64,000 nt of DNA from Lyngbya confervoides BDU141951 (GTDB taxonomy: Bacteria > Cyanobacteriota > Cyanobacteriia > Thermosynechococcales > Thermosynechococcaceae), in contig NZ_JTHE03000044.1 of the NCBI RefSeq assembly GCF_000817775.3, positions 62,001 through 126,000 on the forward strand, read 5' to 3'. Shown piece by piece: positions 37,698 through 47,670 of this stretch. Within the stretch, counting starts at the first letter, position 1. Every line of letters starts with the position of its first letter. The position numbers were made by a program, and so were the translations under genes. The notes beneath the pieces are model-generated. The model was given only the letters and a program-made list of their open reading frames with translations. It was not told where the DNA came from and did not search any database.

Positions 37698-38812
37698 CTG
37701 CCGCCCAATCTGCTTCATCCCCCATTGCCTCGCCTGCGAAGGTCATTAAGAAAGTTACCGATGAGCAGCGTTCTGGCCGAGTGACGGTCATCGATCCCAG
37801 TGATCCGTCCATTGGATGGCGCGTTTATTTTGGAAATGGCCAAGTCCATTTTGCCCAGAGCATTGAGGGTCAGATGGAGCGGTTGAACTATCTGATTGGT
37901 CAGCATTTTCCCCAGCTGAATCAGCTCAAAAGCCCTCACATTGACTCTGACTACGATTGGATCTGCGAATGCTGGCAAAGCCATCGTCTACCTTTAAATC
38001 TGGTCCGCCAGGTCTTGAGCGTTTTGACCTCAGAAGCACTGGTTCATTTGCTGGCCATGCCCCAAGCTCAGGTGGACTATTCCTCTTCCATCGGCCTTGA
38101 TCCCCTGCTGCTTTCTGTTCCCTTTCGACAACTCATTTTACCCCTGCGGGAAGATATCAATCAGTGGGTGGTGCTGCAAACCTCAGTCAAGTCGCCTTTT
38201 CAGCGCTACACTATCCGTCAACCGGAGGACTTTCAGAGCTGGGTCCAGCGCACGGCTCCAGATCATTTTTCTCCCCAAGTTTTGGTCCCCCTGCTGGAGC
38301 AGGAGCAATGCCTGTACGAAATGGCGATGCAGTTGAACCTGCGCATTGAGGACCTAGCCAAGGCCCTAGAGACGTTGCTGAGCAATGGCATCGTGGGAGC
38401 GCTTCCCTATCGGGCCATTCAACCCACTCTCAAGCCCGTCATTGCTTGCGTTGACGACAGTCGCACCATTCAACAATTTGTGAAGCTGGCTCTGGAGCCG
38501 TCGGGCTATGAGGTGGTTTCCCTCCTCGACCCCAGCGAAGCGCTCCAAGAGTTGGTGAACCACCAGCCGGAACTGATTTTAATGGACATCGAAATGCCCA
38601 AAATTGACGGATACGAGCTGTGTAAAATGGTGCGACAGATCGAGTCGCTCCGTAAGACTCCGGTGGTGATGCTAACTGGCCGGGAAGGTCTGTTTGATCG
38701 GGTGCGGGCTAAAATGCTGGGCTGCTCAGCTTACCTGACAAAGCCCTTTAATCCCGCTGAAATGGTAGCGCTGGTTCAGAAATTGACCCATACCGCTCCC
38801 ACCCAGGCTTAG
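37643..38812 (+). CDS. PatA-type response regulator (PATAN/DUF4388 plus REC)
   Basis: A 389-residue protein with an N-terminal PATAN/DUF4388-like region (about 30-250; VIDPSDPSIGWRVYFGNGQV, EGQMERLNYLIGQHFPQL), a helical segment, and a C-terminal receiver domain (about 268-385). The receiver has VDDSRTIQQFV, phospho-Asp in ELILMDIEMPKIDGYELCKMV, and Lys in YLTKPFNPAEMV. The layout matches PatA and the PilG/PixG regulators of type IV pilus motility and phototaxis in cyanobacteria. No CheA or pilus genes are adjacent. The first 19 codons contain a tandem duplication with two possible starts (37643 and 37676), both reading MTY. Confidence 0.88.
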   Translation: MTYSLTPHFWQMTYTLNPTAAQSASSPIASPAKVIKKVTDEQRSGRVTVIDPSDPSIGWRVYFGNGQVHFAQSIEGQMERLNYLIGQHFPQLNQLKSPHIDSDYDWICECWQSHRLPLNLVRQVLSVLTSEALVHLLAMPQAQVDYSSSIGLDPLLLSVPFRQLILPLREDINQWVVLQTSVKSPFQRYTIRQPEDFQSWVQRTAPDHFSPQVLVPLLEQEQCLYEMAMQLNLRIEDLAKALETLLSNGIVGALPYRAIQPTLKPVIACVDDSRTIQQFVKLALEPSGYEVVSLLDPSEALQELVNHQPELILMDIEMPKIDGYELCKMVRQIESLRKTPVVMLTGREGLFDRVRAKMLGCSAYLTKPFNPAEMVALVQKLTHTAPTQA

Positions 38813-38858
38813 AATCCAGCCTTAAAGATTTAGCGCTAAACCCCAAAATCCCCATAGA

Positions 38859-41837
38859 ATGATCTTGTCTCTGCCTGGTCTTTCTATGCACTCGACCCTG
38901 ACTCTCTCCCCCTCTCAATCACAGCCCTTATCTCTCGCGGTTGTTTTGTTCCAGCACCGCCTTGTGGATATTGAAGAACTCCTGGATGAGGTGCTGCTGC
39001 AAGAATGTGGTCAGCAGCTGGTGGATCTGCTGCGTCAGCTCCGAGAGATGTGTTCCGCCGAGGGGAAGGTGGCTTCGATTCCCAAACGGGATGTGATCAA
39101 AGTGGTTGAGGGCTTAAACTTTGAGGATTCAATTCGGGCTACCCGCGCCTTTGCGCTTTATTTTCAGCTCATCAATATCGTAGAGCAGCACTACGAACAA
39201 AAGACAAGCTTAGTGCGCACCCACGGGAGCCTGGAGGAGGGCGAAGAGGCTTTTAATCAGAGCACGCTCGGGGTGCTGTTTCCCACCCTCAAACAGCTCA
39301 ATGTGCCGCCGCGCCATATTCAAGAACTCATTGACGCCCTCGATATCAAGCTGGTGTTTACCGCACACCCTACGGAAATTGTGCGCCAGACCATTCGCGA
39401 TCGCCAGCGACGGATTGCCGGGATTCTGGATGCGCTCGATCAGTTTGATCCGCAAATTACCCCCTCCAATCAGTCCCTTTTGGAATTTGAATCGCTACGG
39501 TCCCATCTAACGGAGGAAATTCGCTTCTGGTGGCACACCGACGAACTGCACCAGCTCAATCCTACGGTTATGGATGAGGTGGAATATAGCCTGCACTACT
39601 TTAAGGCGGTTCTGTTTGAAACTATTCCCGATCTGCACCTGCGGTTTCGTCAATGCTTGCAGCAAAGCTTCCCCCATTTGCGTCCGCCCCGGTTTGACTT
39701 TTGCAAATTTGGATCTTGGGTGGGGTCAGACCGTGATGGTAATCCTTCCGTCACGCCAGAGATTACCTGGAAGACAGCCTGCTATCAGCGCAACCTCGTA
39801 CTCGAGAAATACATTGACTCCATTGAGCAGTTAATCCGTCTTTTGAGCCTCTCTATGCACTGGGGTGAAGTTCCCATGGGGCTACTCGATTCCCTTGAGG
39901 TTGACCAGCAGCGGATGCCGGAACTATACGAGGTTCTGGCCATTCGCTACCGCCAGGAACCCTATCGATTAAAGCTCTCCTATATTCTTCAACGCCTCCA
40001 AAACACCCGCGATCGCAATCAACAGCTCACCACGGCCCTGGATCAGACCCAGAAAGATAGCTTTGACAAGGTGAATTTGTATCTTTCCCGTGAGGGACTC
40101 TTGGAGGATTTGCGAATTATTCAGTCCGCCCTCAAGGAAAACAAGCTGGAATGTCGCCTGCTAGATCGGCTCATCTGTCAGGTTTCTGTTTTTGGATTTA
40201 ATCTTGCCCAACTGGACATTCGCCAGGAGAGTTCCTGCCACTCCGATGCCCTTCACGAAATCATCCAACATTTAGATTTGCTGCCAGAGGCCTACAATGG
40301 CCTGAGCGAAGCCGACAAAACGGCCTGGCTCCTGGCTGAGCTTAAGACAAAGCGGCCCTTGATCCCCGCGGAGCTGCCCTTTAGCCCGAAGACCTGCGAA
40401 CTGATTGAAACCTTTCGGGTGGTCCGTCGCCTCCATGAGGAGTTTGGCCCCGAAATTTGCAGCACGTACATTATCAGCATGAGTCACCACGCCAGCGACT
40501 TGCTAGAGGTCTTGCTGTTTGCCAAGGAAGCTGGACTGTACGATCCGGCCACCGGGCGCGGGAAGCTGCATGTGGTTCCGCTCTTTGAAACCGTTGAGGA
40601 TCTCAAGCGGGCACCGGAGGTGATGCAGGGGCTGTTTGAGTTGGAGATGTATCGAGACTACCTGCAGGTGGTGTGGCAAGAGCGGGATGATTGTCAAGCT
40701 TCTTCGGCAAGCCAATTTCCGCCTGTGCAAGCTCTCCAGGAGGTGATGCTGGGTTATTCCGATAGCAATAAAGATTCCGGATTTCTCAGCAGCAATTGGG
40801 AAATTTACAAGGCCCAGCAGGCGCTGCAGTCGGTGGCTGAGCAATACAATATCTCGCTGCGGATTTTCCACGGTCGGGGCGGGTCGGTCGGTCGAGGCGG
40901 TGGCCCTGCCTATGAGGCCATTCTGGCCCAGCCGGGGGACACGGTCAATGGCCGCATTAAGATTACGGAGCAGGGAGAGGTGGTGGCCTCTAAATATTCT
41001 TTGCCTGACTTGGCCTCATATAACCTGGAAACAATTACCACCGCTGTGATCCAGGCCAGTTTGCTGCGATCCACCATGGATAACATTGAGGCCTGGCATG
41101 AGGTGATGGAGGATCTCTCCCAGCGATCGCGGCGTCAGTACCGCGCCCTCATCTATGAGCAGCCAGACTTTATTGATTTTTACAATGAGGTCACTCCCAT
41201 TGCCGAAATTGGCAAGCTCCAGATTACCTCCCGTCCCACCCGTCGCAAGGGGGACAAAACCACCCTGGACGGTTTGCGGGCGATTCCCTGGGTCTTTAGC
41301 TGGACCCAAAGCCGCTTTTTGCTTCCCGCCTGGTATGGGGTGGGGACAGCCCTGAAGGCCTATCTAGAGGAGCACACAGAGGAGCATCTCTCTCTACTCC
41401 AGTTTCTCTACCGCCGTTGGCCCTTTTTTAAGATGGTGATTGCCAAGGTGGAAATGACCCTGGCCAAGGCTGATTTACAGATTTCCCATCACTACGTTCA
41501 GGAGCTTTCGCCAGAGGCTGATCGAGATCGCTTTGAGCGACTCTTTGAGCAGATCCGCCAGGAATATGAACTCACTCAAGAAATGGTGCTGCGCATCACG
41601 GAACATGAGCGTCTCCTCGATGACGATCGCGATCTGCAGCGGTCCGTGACCCTGCGCAGTGGCAGCATTGTTCCCCTCGGTTTTCTCCAGGTGTCGCTGC
41701 TGAAGCGGTTACGTCAGCACCAGCAGCAGATGGAAGCCAGTGAGCTGATTCACTCTGGCTATAGTAAAAGTGAACTCCTGCGTGGAGCACTCCTGACCAT
41801 TAACGGCATTGCGGCTGGCATGAGAAATACCGGCTGA
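38859..41837 (+). CDS. ppc: Phosphoenolpyruvate carboxylase
   Basis: Fixes bicarbonate onto PEP to give oxaloacetate, the main anaplerotic entry to the TCA pathway and to aspartate and glutamate in cyanobacteria. The 992-residue protein has the catalytic His segment [14 protein letters not shown] (about 168), [15 protein letters not shown], the second catalytic region [20 protein letters not shown], the flexible loop [16 protein letters not shown] and the C-terminal MRNTG that is essential in this family. All are intact. A later ATG at 38886 is an alternative start; either lies before the family-conserved part. It is a single gene, following the PatA-type regulator. Confidence 0.96.
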   Translation: MILSLPGLSMHSTLTLSPSQSQPLSLAVVLFQHRLVDIEELLDEVLLQECGQQLVDLLRQLREMCSAEGKVASIPKRDVIKVVEGLNFEDSIRATRAFALYFQLINIVEQHYEQKTSLVRTHGSLEEGEEAFNQSTLGVLFPTLKQLNVPPRHIQELIDALDIKLVFTAHPTEIVRQTIRDRQRRIAGILDALDQFDPQITPSNQSLLEFESLRSHLTEEIRFWWHTDELHQLNPTVMDEVEYSLHYFKAVLFETIPDLHLRFRQCLQQSFPHLRPPRFDFCKFGSWVGSDRDGNPSVTPEITWKTACYQRNLVLEKYIDSIEQLIRLLSLSMHWGEVPMGLLDSLEVDQQRMPELYEVLAIRYRQEPYRLKLSYILQRLQNTRDRNQQLTTALDQTQKDSFDKVNLYLSREGLLEDLRIIQSALKENKLECRLLDRLICQVSVFGFNLAQLDIRQESSCHSDALHEIIQHLDLLPEAYNGLSEADKTAWLLAELKTKRPLIPAELPFSPKTCELIETFRVVRRLHEEFGPEICSTYIISMSHHASDLLEVLLFAKEAGLYDPATGRGKLHVVPLFETVEDLKRAPEVMQGLFELEMYRDYLQVVWQERDDCQASSASQFPPVQALQEVMLGYSDSNKDSGFLSSNWEIYKAQQALQSVAEQYNISLRIFHGRGGSVGRGGGPAYEAILAQPGDTVNGRIKITEQGEVVASKYSLPDLASYNLETITTAVIQASLLRSTMDNIEAWHEVMEDLSQRSRRQYRALIYEQPDFIDFYNEVTPIAEIGKLQITSRPTRRKGDKTTLDGLRAIPWVFSWTQSRFLLPAWYGVGTALKAYLEEHTEEHLSLLQFLYRRWPFFKMVIAKVEMTLAKADLQISHHYVQELSPEADRDRFERLFEQIRQEYELTQEMVLRITEHERLLDDDRDLQRSVTLRSGSIVPLGFLQVSLLKRLRQHQQQMEASELIHSGYSKSELLRGALLTINGIAAGMRNTG

Positions 41838-41857
41838 TGCGCTAAGGGCGAAGGGGC

Positions 41858-41892
41858 AGAGGCGAGGAGACCAGAGGCGAGGGGACCAGAGG
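41858..41892. repeat. 15-bp tandem repeat after ppc
   Basis: Two copies of AGAGGCGAGG(A/G)GACC followed by a partial AGAGG, between convergent ppc and psb32. It resembles simple repeats of intergenic regions in cyanobacteria. No function can be assigned. Confidence 0.6.
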
Positions 41893-41985
41893 ATGTCAGC
41901 CCCTCCGCGAAAAAGCTTGGGTCCCTTCGCCCCCTCCTGGAGCCTCATGTTTGCTCGGCAGGGTTGCTTCCTTCTCCCAGGATCA

Positions 41986-42699
41986 CTACTGTCCTTGATA
42001 CCAGTAGTAGGTCACCATGGGAATCACCGTGGCCAAAATCAGCAATACCACCACAATTAGGGTGGCACTTTTGGTGTCAGTTTCTTCAGCGGATTTGAAC
42101 GTGCTTTCCACCTCAGCCACTTCAATCACCGGAGGACCGGGATCGGGCTCTCCCGACAGCACGGCACCCAGGCGATCGCCAGCATCCAATAGGCCCTGGT
42201 TATAGCTCCCCTTGCGAATGGGAATTAAGGCCGTTTCTTGGGCAATGCTCTGGGCGGTGGCCTCGGGGAGGGCCGGTGTCACATCCTCCGCGGCAACCAG
42301 GGCGATGGTGTTGGTTTTAGTATCGAGCACCATGACGGCCTGCTGGGATTTATCTGCCTCGGTGGGATACCACTGATCGAACAGCTTGTGAGCAAATTCG
42401 TCAATGGTGACTCCGTAGTCCAGCCAGCGAATGGTCACAAAGCGAGTCTCAATCCCCGTTGACTGGGCGAGATTTTCCAGCTTGCGGTTGAGGGACCCTT
42501 GGGTGGAACGGCTGAGAACCTCCCCTTGATCAATGACCCAGGGGGCTTGGCCAGAGGTCACCGGGGGAATTTCGTACACTCCGGTGGCCAGCGCCTCCTG
42601 CCCCCAGGACACCAGGGTGATCAACACCAGGGCCATTGCCAAACAGCCGGATTGCAGGGAGCGAATCCACGGATGCCCGTTGAGTGGTGGTCTATTCAT
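41986..42699 (-). CDS. psb32: Psb32, TPM-domain photosystem II repair protein
   Basis: A 237-residue protein with a signal-type N-terminal hydrophobic helix (about 17-33) ending in ALATGVYEIPP, a TPM (TLP18.3/Psb32/MOLO-1) domain (about 50-185; VIDQGEVLSRSTQGSLNRKL, GIETRFVTIRWLDYG, QAVMVLDTKTNTIALVA) and a C-terminal membrane helix (about 215-232). In Synechocystis and plants these lumen-facing proteins aid photosystem II repair under high light. The two membrane segments place the domain in the lumen or periplasm. It follows the TIGR03943 gene (122 nt apart) but probably has its own promoter. Confidence 0.85.
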   Translation of the reverse strand: MNRPPLNGHPWIRSLQSGCLAMALVLITLVSWGQEALATGVYEIPPVTSGQAPWVIDQGEVLSRSTQGSLNRKLENLAQSTGIETRFVTIRWLDYGVTIDEFAHKLFDQWYPTEADKSQQAVMVLDTKTNTIALVAAEDVTPALPEATAQSIAQETALIPIRKGSYNQGLLDAGDRLGAVLSGEPDPGPPVIEVAEVESTFKSAEETDTKSATLIVVVLLILATVIPMVTYYWYQGQ

Positions 42700-42821
42700 G
42701 CAATTTCCTAAATCAAATCCTACAGACTTGTTCTTTTCATGTTCTCAAGTTCTGACCAGAAAAACTAGCGGGATCCTCGGGAAGACACCGGGGCACGATC
42801 CCGGGAGCAAAGACACAATCC

Positions 42822-43577
42822 CTAATATTCGTAGGGGTTTTTAGGTTCTGGAATGGGGGTGATATTCTGCGCCTGAACCACCAGCGATCGCTGATTATTA
42901 AGCATTTCGGTTTGCATCTTGCCCTGAACGCGGAACCACTGATCCTGGGGATAGCGTTGACGACTCTCAGAGAGCTTAACCGGTAGTCCAATGGGATACA
43001 CATCCGCAGCACAGCAGGTAATCACAAAGCGCGTTAGGGTCAGGTATTGATCTTGCAAGTTCTCTGGATGCACCGCAAAGCCTTCAATATTCACAGGCTG
43101 CCCCTGATAGGCCTCCGGTTCTGGATAAACATCCACGGTACGGATCCAGTCAATCAGGGACCGGTCCTGGGGCGGCTTGCCGGCACTGAAGGATTGGGGC
43201 TTAACCCGCGTCACAATGCTAGCGTCCTGCAAGCCTCGCTGAATGGCCGTTTCACTAGCAAAGGGGCGAGGGGTGATGCCCAAACCCACAAGCGCGGAAA
43301 CAATCAAGACAATGGCCATCATTCGGGGGGGGAATAGGGTGATATGGCGCACCGTGGGGCCCGGCTTGCCCCGCAGCAGCCGCCAGCTATTGAGCCCGGC
43401 AATCCCTAACAACACCACCCCAGCGGCAATGCTCAGGCCAAAATAATTAGGATGGATTAACAGCCCCAGCCTTCCCGAGATCCAATAGCGCAGAAACAAA
43501 ATCCCCCAGGCCGTAAAGGCGATCGTATCCAACCAGTCTGGCCACTGCTGTCGAAAGAGAGTTCGCAGAGATTTCAT
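42822..43577 (-). CDS. TIGR03943-family putative permease subunit (DUF1980)
   Basis: A 251-residue membrane protein from ATG 43577. Three hydrophobic segments are visible in the first 110 residues (IAFTAWGILFLRYWISG, YFGLSIAAGVVLLGIAGLN, MMAIVLIVSALVGLGI), then a soluble domain with the conserved double cysteine FVITCCAADVYPIGLPV, the hallmark of this family (YcgQ in Bacillus). The upstream gene encodes its usual partner, a YraQ/DUF318 permease, 34 nt away. The Bacillus pair YcgR-YcgQ is controlled by the zinc regulator Zur, so a metal-related role is plausible but unproven here. Confidence 0.82.
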   Translation of the reverse strand: MKSLRTLFRQQWPDWLDTIAFTAWGILFLRYWISGRLGLLIHPNYFGLSIAAGVVLLGIAGLNSWRLLRGKPGPTVRHITLFPPRMMAIVLIVSALVGLGITPRPFASETAIQRGLQDASIVTRVKPQSFSAGKPPQDRSLIDWIRTVDVYPEPEAYQGQPVNIEGFAVHPENLQDQYLTLTRFVITCCAADVYPIGLPVKLSESRQRYPQDQWFRVQGKMQTEMLNNQRSLVVQAQNITPIPEPKNPYEY

Positions 43578-43611
43578 CACAGAATTTAGAAGGAACAACA
43601 GGTACGGAGTG

Positions 43612-44631
43612 CTAGCTCACCCAGAGATTAATCACCAGGGTAAAAAAGAGCGTCAATAGCATGACTAATCCAAAGATATAGGCTACAGCTCGCGCTTTGA
43701 AGACCGTGAGCATCAGGCCCATACTTTTGAGATCAAACATGGGACCAAAGACGAGAAAGGCCAGAATAGCCCCGGTGGTGAAGGTGGAGGCAAAGGAAAG
43801 GGCGAAGAAGGAATCTACGGTGGAGCAAATCGAAATGACGCCGCCCAGGGTCATCATCGCGACGACGGAGCTAATGGGACCCTGACCTAAGCCTAAAATA
43901 ATTTCTCGAGGGACCGCCACCTGAATGACGGTGGCAATCAGGCTTCCCAGCACGAGCACCCCCCCGAGTTCCCGCAGTTCCTGGAGCGTATTATCCAGCA
44001 GCAACTGCAGCCGATTCATAACTCCTTGGGGCTTGGACTGGGGTGGATTCAGAACCGACTGAAAATTATTGGCATCTAGGCGTACCGGCTTGCCCGGCTG
44101 GTCTAGCAAGAAAGATCCCGACTGCAATAGGGTGGGTCGCTCTACCGCTTGATCCGACGTGGATCTAGCCTCGGGCACCATCATCGCAATTGCCGGTTGT
44201 AGGAAAGGCTTGAGATCGCTCTGGACGCTGAAGATCCAGCCAATCAAGGTGGCAATGACCAGAGAAAAAACCATGCGCAGCACCACAATCTCTGGCTGAT
44301 CTCGAAACGCGGTCCAGGTGGCCCAAACCACTACCGGGTTAATGGTGGGAGCGGCTAACAAAAAGCCGATGGCCACTGGAGTGGAAACCCCCTTACTGAG
44401 GAGTCGCCGAGCCACGGGAACGTTACCACATTCACAGACCGGAAACAAAAATCCAATCAAGCTCCCTGCTAGGGCACCCAGAAAGGGATGCTGGGGCAAG
44501 AGGTTAATCAGTTTTTGCTCATCCACGAAGAAAAGCAATAACCCGGAGACCAGTACCCCAAGGATCAAAAAAGGAATCGCTTCAACGAGTAGGCCTAAGA
44601 ACAGCGTTAAGCTGCTGCGAAATGTTTCCAT
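43612..44631 (-). CDS. YraQ/UPF0718 (DUF318) permease
   Basis: A 339-residue polytopic membrane protein with about eight hydrophobic segments and a cytoplasmic loop (about 170-225). Conserved blocks are FPVCECGNVPVARRLLSKG, GFLLAAPTINPVVVWATW and GGVISICSTVDSFFALSFA; the cysteines in CECG and ICST are family features. The correct start is the ATG at 44631, since the 66 residues upstream in frame are not conserved-like. It is the first gene of a pair with the TIGR03943 protein and divergent from an FTR1 iron permease. Transported substrate unknown; metal or sulfur chemistry is a guess from cysteines and neighbours. Confidence 0.85.
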   Translation of the reverse strand: METFRSSLTLFLGLLVEAIPFLILGVLVSGLLLFFVDEQKLINLLPQHPFLGALAGSLIGFLFPVCECGNVPVARRLLSKGVSTPVAIGFLLAAPTINPVVVWATWTAFRDQPEIVVLRMVFSLVIATLIGWIFSVQSDLKPFLQPAIAMMVPEARSTSDQAVERPTLLQSGSFLLDQPGKPVRLDANNFQSVLNPPQSKPQGVMNRLQLLLDNTLQELRELGGVLVLGSLIATVIQVAVPREIILGLGQGPISSVVAMMTLGGVISICSTVDSFFALSFASTFTTGAILAFLVFGPMFDLKSMGLMLTVFKARAVAYIFGLVMLLTLFFTLVINLWVS

Positions 44632-44752
44632 TATGTTGACATTGCTGGGAACAGCCCTACAAAACCACAAGCAGGAACTGCAAATAACCCATGAAATTTG
44701 TAGAACTTCACTATCATAGGCGGTAACACAAGTTACAGGAGCGAAACTCGTG

Positions 44753-45694
44753 ATGAATTGGAGCGCGGCTGTTCCCACCTTTATGATCACGTTGCGCGAG
44801 GGATTAGAAGCCGCGCTCGTGGTGGGCATTGTGTTGTCTTTGCTCCAGCAAACCCAGCAGTCAGCCCTGAGGCGCTGGGTGTTTGCTGGGGTTGGCCTTG
44901 GAATTTTAAGCAGTCTTTTACTGGGACTGGGATTTCGAGCGGTGTTCCTGGGGCTGGCCCAGAGCGATCGCCCCCTGGCTCAACTGTTAGAGCCGAGTCT
45001 GCTTCTGGGCTTTACTCTCACGGCGATCGCCCTGTTAAGCTGGATGCTGGTGTGGATGACCCAGCAGGCCCGATCTCTCAAGGGAAACCTCCAGGGGAAT
45101 GTTCAGACCCTTTTGGCCCAGGGAGACCGGGCCGGATGGGGGCTTTTAGGCCTGGTTTTCATTGCTGTAGCCCGTGAAGGCTTTGAAACGGTGGTTTTTC
45201 TGATATCTCAGCTGCAATCGGGCTGGCCAGGAGTGATGGGTGCCATGGCAGGTGGATGCGGGGCTATCCTTCTGGGCTGGATGCTGTTCGCCCTGGGCCT
45301 GAATCTCAATCTCAGGCTGTTTTTCCAGGTCATGGGAGGCTGCTTAATTTTAATTATTTCGGGGCTGGTTCTATCTGCTGGCAAGGGCCTAGATACCGTT
45401 GTCCTGCGCCTTGAAGCATTGACCCACGGGGCCATCACCCTGTGCCTATTTTCGCCTGGTCCCCAGCAATCCTGCATGCTTGGCCCGTTGGTGTGGGATA
45501 GTCATCAAATTCTCTCAGACCAAGCCTTTCCAGGAGTTTTTCTCAAAGCCCTTTTGGGCTATCGGGACCACATTTTCCTGATCCAGGGCTGTGCCTATCT
45601 GGTGTTTTTGGTCTCCCTAATCTGGGCCTACTCCAGAAGCTTACCCCCCGCCTCTGCCAAAGCCAGCACAACGACAGAAAAACCCCTGGCCTAA
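44753..45694 (+). CDS. FTR1-family iron permease
   Basis: A 313-residue membrane protein with about seven helices and two REGLE motifs: TLREGLEAALVVG near the N-terminus and VAREGFETVVFL in the middle, the iron-binding signature of FTR1/EfeU. Related proteins import iron, often after oxidation of Fe(II). EfeO/EfeB or multicopper oxidase partners are absent nearby. The ATG at 44753 is preceded by AGGAG; a GTG one codon earlier is possible. The 122-nt divergent region contains the GTA-N8-TAC pattern (44723-44736), which fits an NtcA core by chance or design. The gene ends inside the terminator hairpin of convergent pgk. Confidence 0.88.
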   Translation: MNWSAAVPTFMITLREGLEAALVVGIVLSLLQQTQQSALRRWVFAGVGLGILSSLLLGLGFRAVFLGLAQSDRPLAQLLEPSLLLGFTLTAIALLSWMLVWMTQQARSLKGNLQGNVQTLLAQGDRAGWGLLGLVFIAVAREGFETVVFLISQLQSGWPGVMGAMAGGCGAILLGWMLFALGLNLNLRLFFQVMGGCLILIISGLVLSAGKGLDTVVLRLEALTHGAITLCLFSPGPQQSCMLGPLVWDSHQILSDQAFPGVFLKALLGYRDHIFLIQGCAYLVFLVSLIWAYSRSLPPASAKASTTTEKPLA

Positions 45695-45703
45695 TGCCAG
45701 GGG
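45678..45703 (-). terminator. Terminator of pgk overlapping the 3' end of the FTR1 gene
   Basis: CCCCTGGC (45683-45690) and GCCAGGGG (45696-45703) form a perfect 8-bp stem with a 5-nt loop. On the minus strand TTTTT follows (45682-45678), a classical terminator for transcripts from pgk. The FTR1 stop codon lies in the loop. Confidence 0.7.
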
Positions 45704-45854
45704 CAAGTGTGGCTTATCAACACCCTAAGGATTCCCGGACACAGAAATATTTTGCCAAAAAATAAAATTTCCCTCAGGCTCTCAAAGGCGGTGGGGCCTT
45801 GAATCCATCGAAGAGATTCTGACCGGTGCTGCAATCTGGGATAAGTTTTTACCC

Positions 45855-47060
45855 TTACGCCTCATCCAGGGCGGCAATACCTGGTAAAACTTTGCCCTCG
45901 AGCAGTTCCAGGCTAGCACCGCCGCCAGTGGAGATGTGGCTCATTTGATTGGCAACGCCAACTTTTTCCACCGCCGCCACGGAATCACCCCCGCCAATGA
46001 TGGTGCAGGCACCTTTCCCCGTGAGATCGGCTAGACTCCGGGCGATCGCCTCTGTGCCCACCGCAAACTTATCAAACTCAAAGACCCCCATGGGTCCATT
46101 CCAAATCACGGTCTTACAGGACGAGAGCGCTTCTTGAAACACCTTGACTGAATCTGGACCAATGTCTAAGCCCATCCAGCCGTCAGGAATATTTTCAATG
46201 CTCACGGTTTGCGCATTTGCATCGGGGGCAAAGTTATCGGCAACCACCACATCCGTAGGCAGCAGCAGATCCACTCCCTTCTCCTTAGCTTTTACCTCCA
46301 AGCTCTTGGCCAATTCCAGCTTGTCCTCTTCAACCAGCGACTTGCCCACGTTCAAGCCACGGGCCTTATAGAAGGTAAAAATCATGCCGCCGCCAATGAG
46401 CAGCTTATCCACCCTATCGAGAAGGGTTTCGATCACGCCAATTTTGCTAGAGACCTTAGACCCCCCCACAATGGCAGCGAGGGGACGATCGGGGTTTTCT
46501 ACCGCGTTTTGGAGATACTTCAGTTCTTTGTCGATCAAAAAACCAGCCACCGAGGGGCGCAGGTATCGAGTCACCCCTTCCGTGGAGGCATGGGCCCGAT
46601 GCGCCGTTCCAAAGGCATCATTGACGTAGAGATCCGCGATGGAGGCCAGCTTTTGAGCAAAGGCCGGATCGTTTTTTTCTTCCTCGGCGTAAAATCGTAC
46701 ATTTTCTAGCAGTGCAACCTGTCCGGGCTGCATCTGGCCCACCTTAGCAGACACCTCATCGCCAATGCAGTCGTCACATTTAATGACAGGTTGACCTAGC
46801 AATTCAGAAAGTCGCTGGGCCACAGGAGTCAGACGCATCTCCTCCTTAACTTCTCCCTTAGGACGACCAAAGTGTGAGCAAAGAATCACCTTGGCCCCTT
46901 TCCCCGTTAAGGCTTGAATGGTGGGAAGTGCCGCTCGAATTCGAGTGTCGTCCGTAATATTTAAATCGCCATCAAGGGGAACATTAAAGTCTGCACGAAC
47001 TAATACTCGCTTGCCGTTTAGGTCTGATGCGGACAAATTTGCTACAGTTTTCTTAGACAA
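45855..47060 (-). CDS. pgk: Phosphoglycerate kinase
   Basis: Catalyses the ATP-dependent step between 3-phosphoglycerate and 1,3-bisphosphoglycerate in the Calvin cycle and glycolysis. The protein is 401 residues from a TTG start at 47060, chosen because AAAAGGAG lies 8 nt upstream and the product starts [13 protein letters not shown] like other cyanobacterial enzymes; upstream codons include another TTG at 47081. Motifs: [30 protein letters not shown] and the nucleotide-site [11 protein letters not shown] with [14 protein letters not shown]. It is a single gene with its terminator at 45678-45703, divergent from a universal stress protein gene. Confidence 0.96.
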   Translation of the reverse strand: MSKKTVANLSASDLNGKRVLVRADFNVPLDGDLNITDDTRIRAALPTIQALTGKGAKVILCSHFGRPKGEVKEEMRLTPVAQRLSELLGQPVIKCDDCIGDEVSAKVGQMQPGQVALLENVRFYAEEEKNDPAFAQKLASIADLYVNDAFGTAHRAHASTEGVTRYLRPSVAGFLIDKELKYLQNAVENPDRPLAAIVGGSKVSSKIGVIETLLDRVDKLLIGGGMIFTFYKARGLNVGKSLVEEDKLELAKSLEVKAKEKGVDLLLPTDVVVADNFAPDANAQTVSIENIPDGWMGLDIGPDSVKVFQEALSSCKTVIWNGPMGVFEFDKFAVGTEAIARSLADLTGKGACTIIGGGDSVAAVEKVGVANQMSHISTGGGASLELLEGKVLPGIAALDEA

Positions 47061-47140
47061 AACAACAACTCCTTTTATCAAAACACGGTTCCCGAGTCGT
47101 CCATATTTTACCGGAGTCCAGCCCCCCAGAGCTGTTTTCT

Positions 47141-47542
47141 ATGTTCAAGACAGTGTTATTCCCCATCGATCATTCCCGTACATCTCAAGACGTTGCTGAC
47201 AAGGTCGCGGAATTGGTGAAATTCTGCCAGGGGCGTCTAGTGGTGATGACGGTTTCTAAGTCCGCCGAGGATTCAGCAAACGAGAACGCCGTCCCCGAGG
47301 CGATCGCTGAGCAGCTTCTAGCCTCAGCTAGCGAAATCTTTGCCAAATGGGATTTAGAAATTGAAACTATCCATCGACACGGCAAGCCAGCCTTTTGCAT
47401 TTGCGACGTAGCAGATGAGCTGGCGGTGGATTTAATTATCATGGGATGCCGTGGCGTGGGCCTTTCCGAAGATCACGGCGAAAAGAGCGTCAGCACACGC
47501 GTCATCAACCTTGCGCCCTGCCCTGTACTCGTCATTCCCTAA
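47141..47542 (+). CDS. Universal stress protein family (UspA)
   Basis: A 133-residue single-domain Usp: MFKTVLFPIDHSRTSQDVAD at the N-terminus, a central variable region, and the ATP-binding type motif IMGCRGVG followed by VSTRVINLAPCPVLVIP. The Gly pattern G-x2-G-x(9)-G-(S/T) is only partly met (GVGLSEDHGEKSVST), so nucleotide binding is likely but not certain. Small soluble dimers of this type aid stress survival. It is divergent from pgk with only 80 nt between the starts, and ends at a strong terminator (47569-47598). Confidence 0.9.
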   Translation: MFKTVLFPIDHSRTSQDVADKVAELVKFCQGRLVVMTVSKSAEDSANENAVPEAIAEQLLASASEIFAKWDLEIETIHRHGKPAFCICDVADELAVDLIIMGCRGVGLSEDHGEKSVSTRVINLAPCPVLVIP

Positions 47543-47568
47543 AAACGACTAACAAACCGATAAAAAAA

Positions 47569-47598
47569 GTGAGACTCCTGGAGTCTCACTCTTTCTTT
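47569..47598 (+). terminator. Terminator of the universal stress protein gene
   Basis: GTGAGACTCC (47569-47578) pairs with GGAGTCTCAC (47580-47589) and is followed by TCTTTCTTT; A-runs precede it, so it may work in both directions for the convergent PadR-like gene. Confidence 0.8.
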
Positions 47599-47670
47599 GA
47601 CCTTAGGAATAAGGCATCGCGGTGGTCTCTGGCCTGCAGCAGAGGAACATTCCCTGGTTTCACTCGTGCA

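Noticed and set aside
46209-46709. A 166-codon plus-strand frame opposite pgk
   Set aside because: Antisense shadow of phosphoglycerate kinase with no motif.
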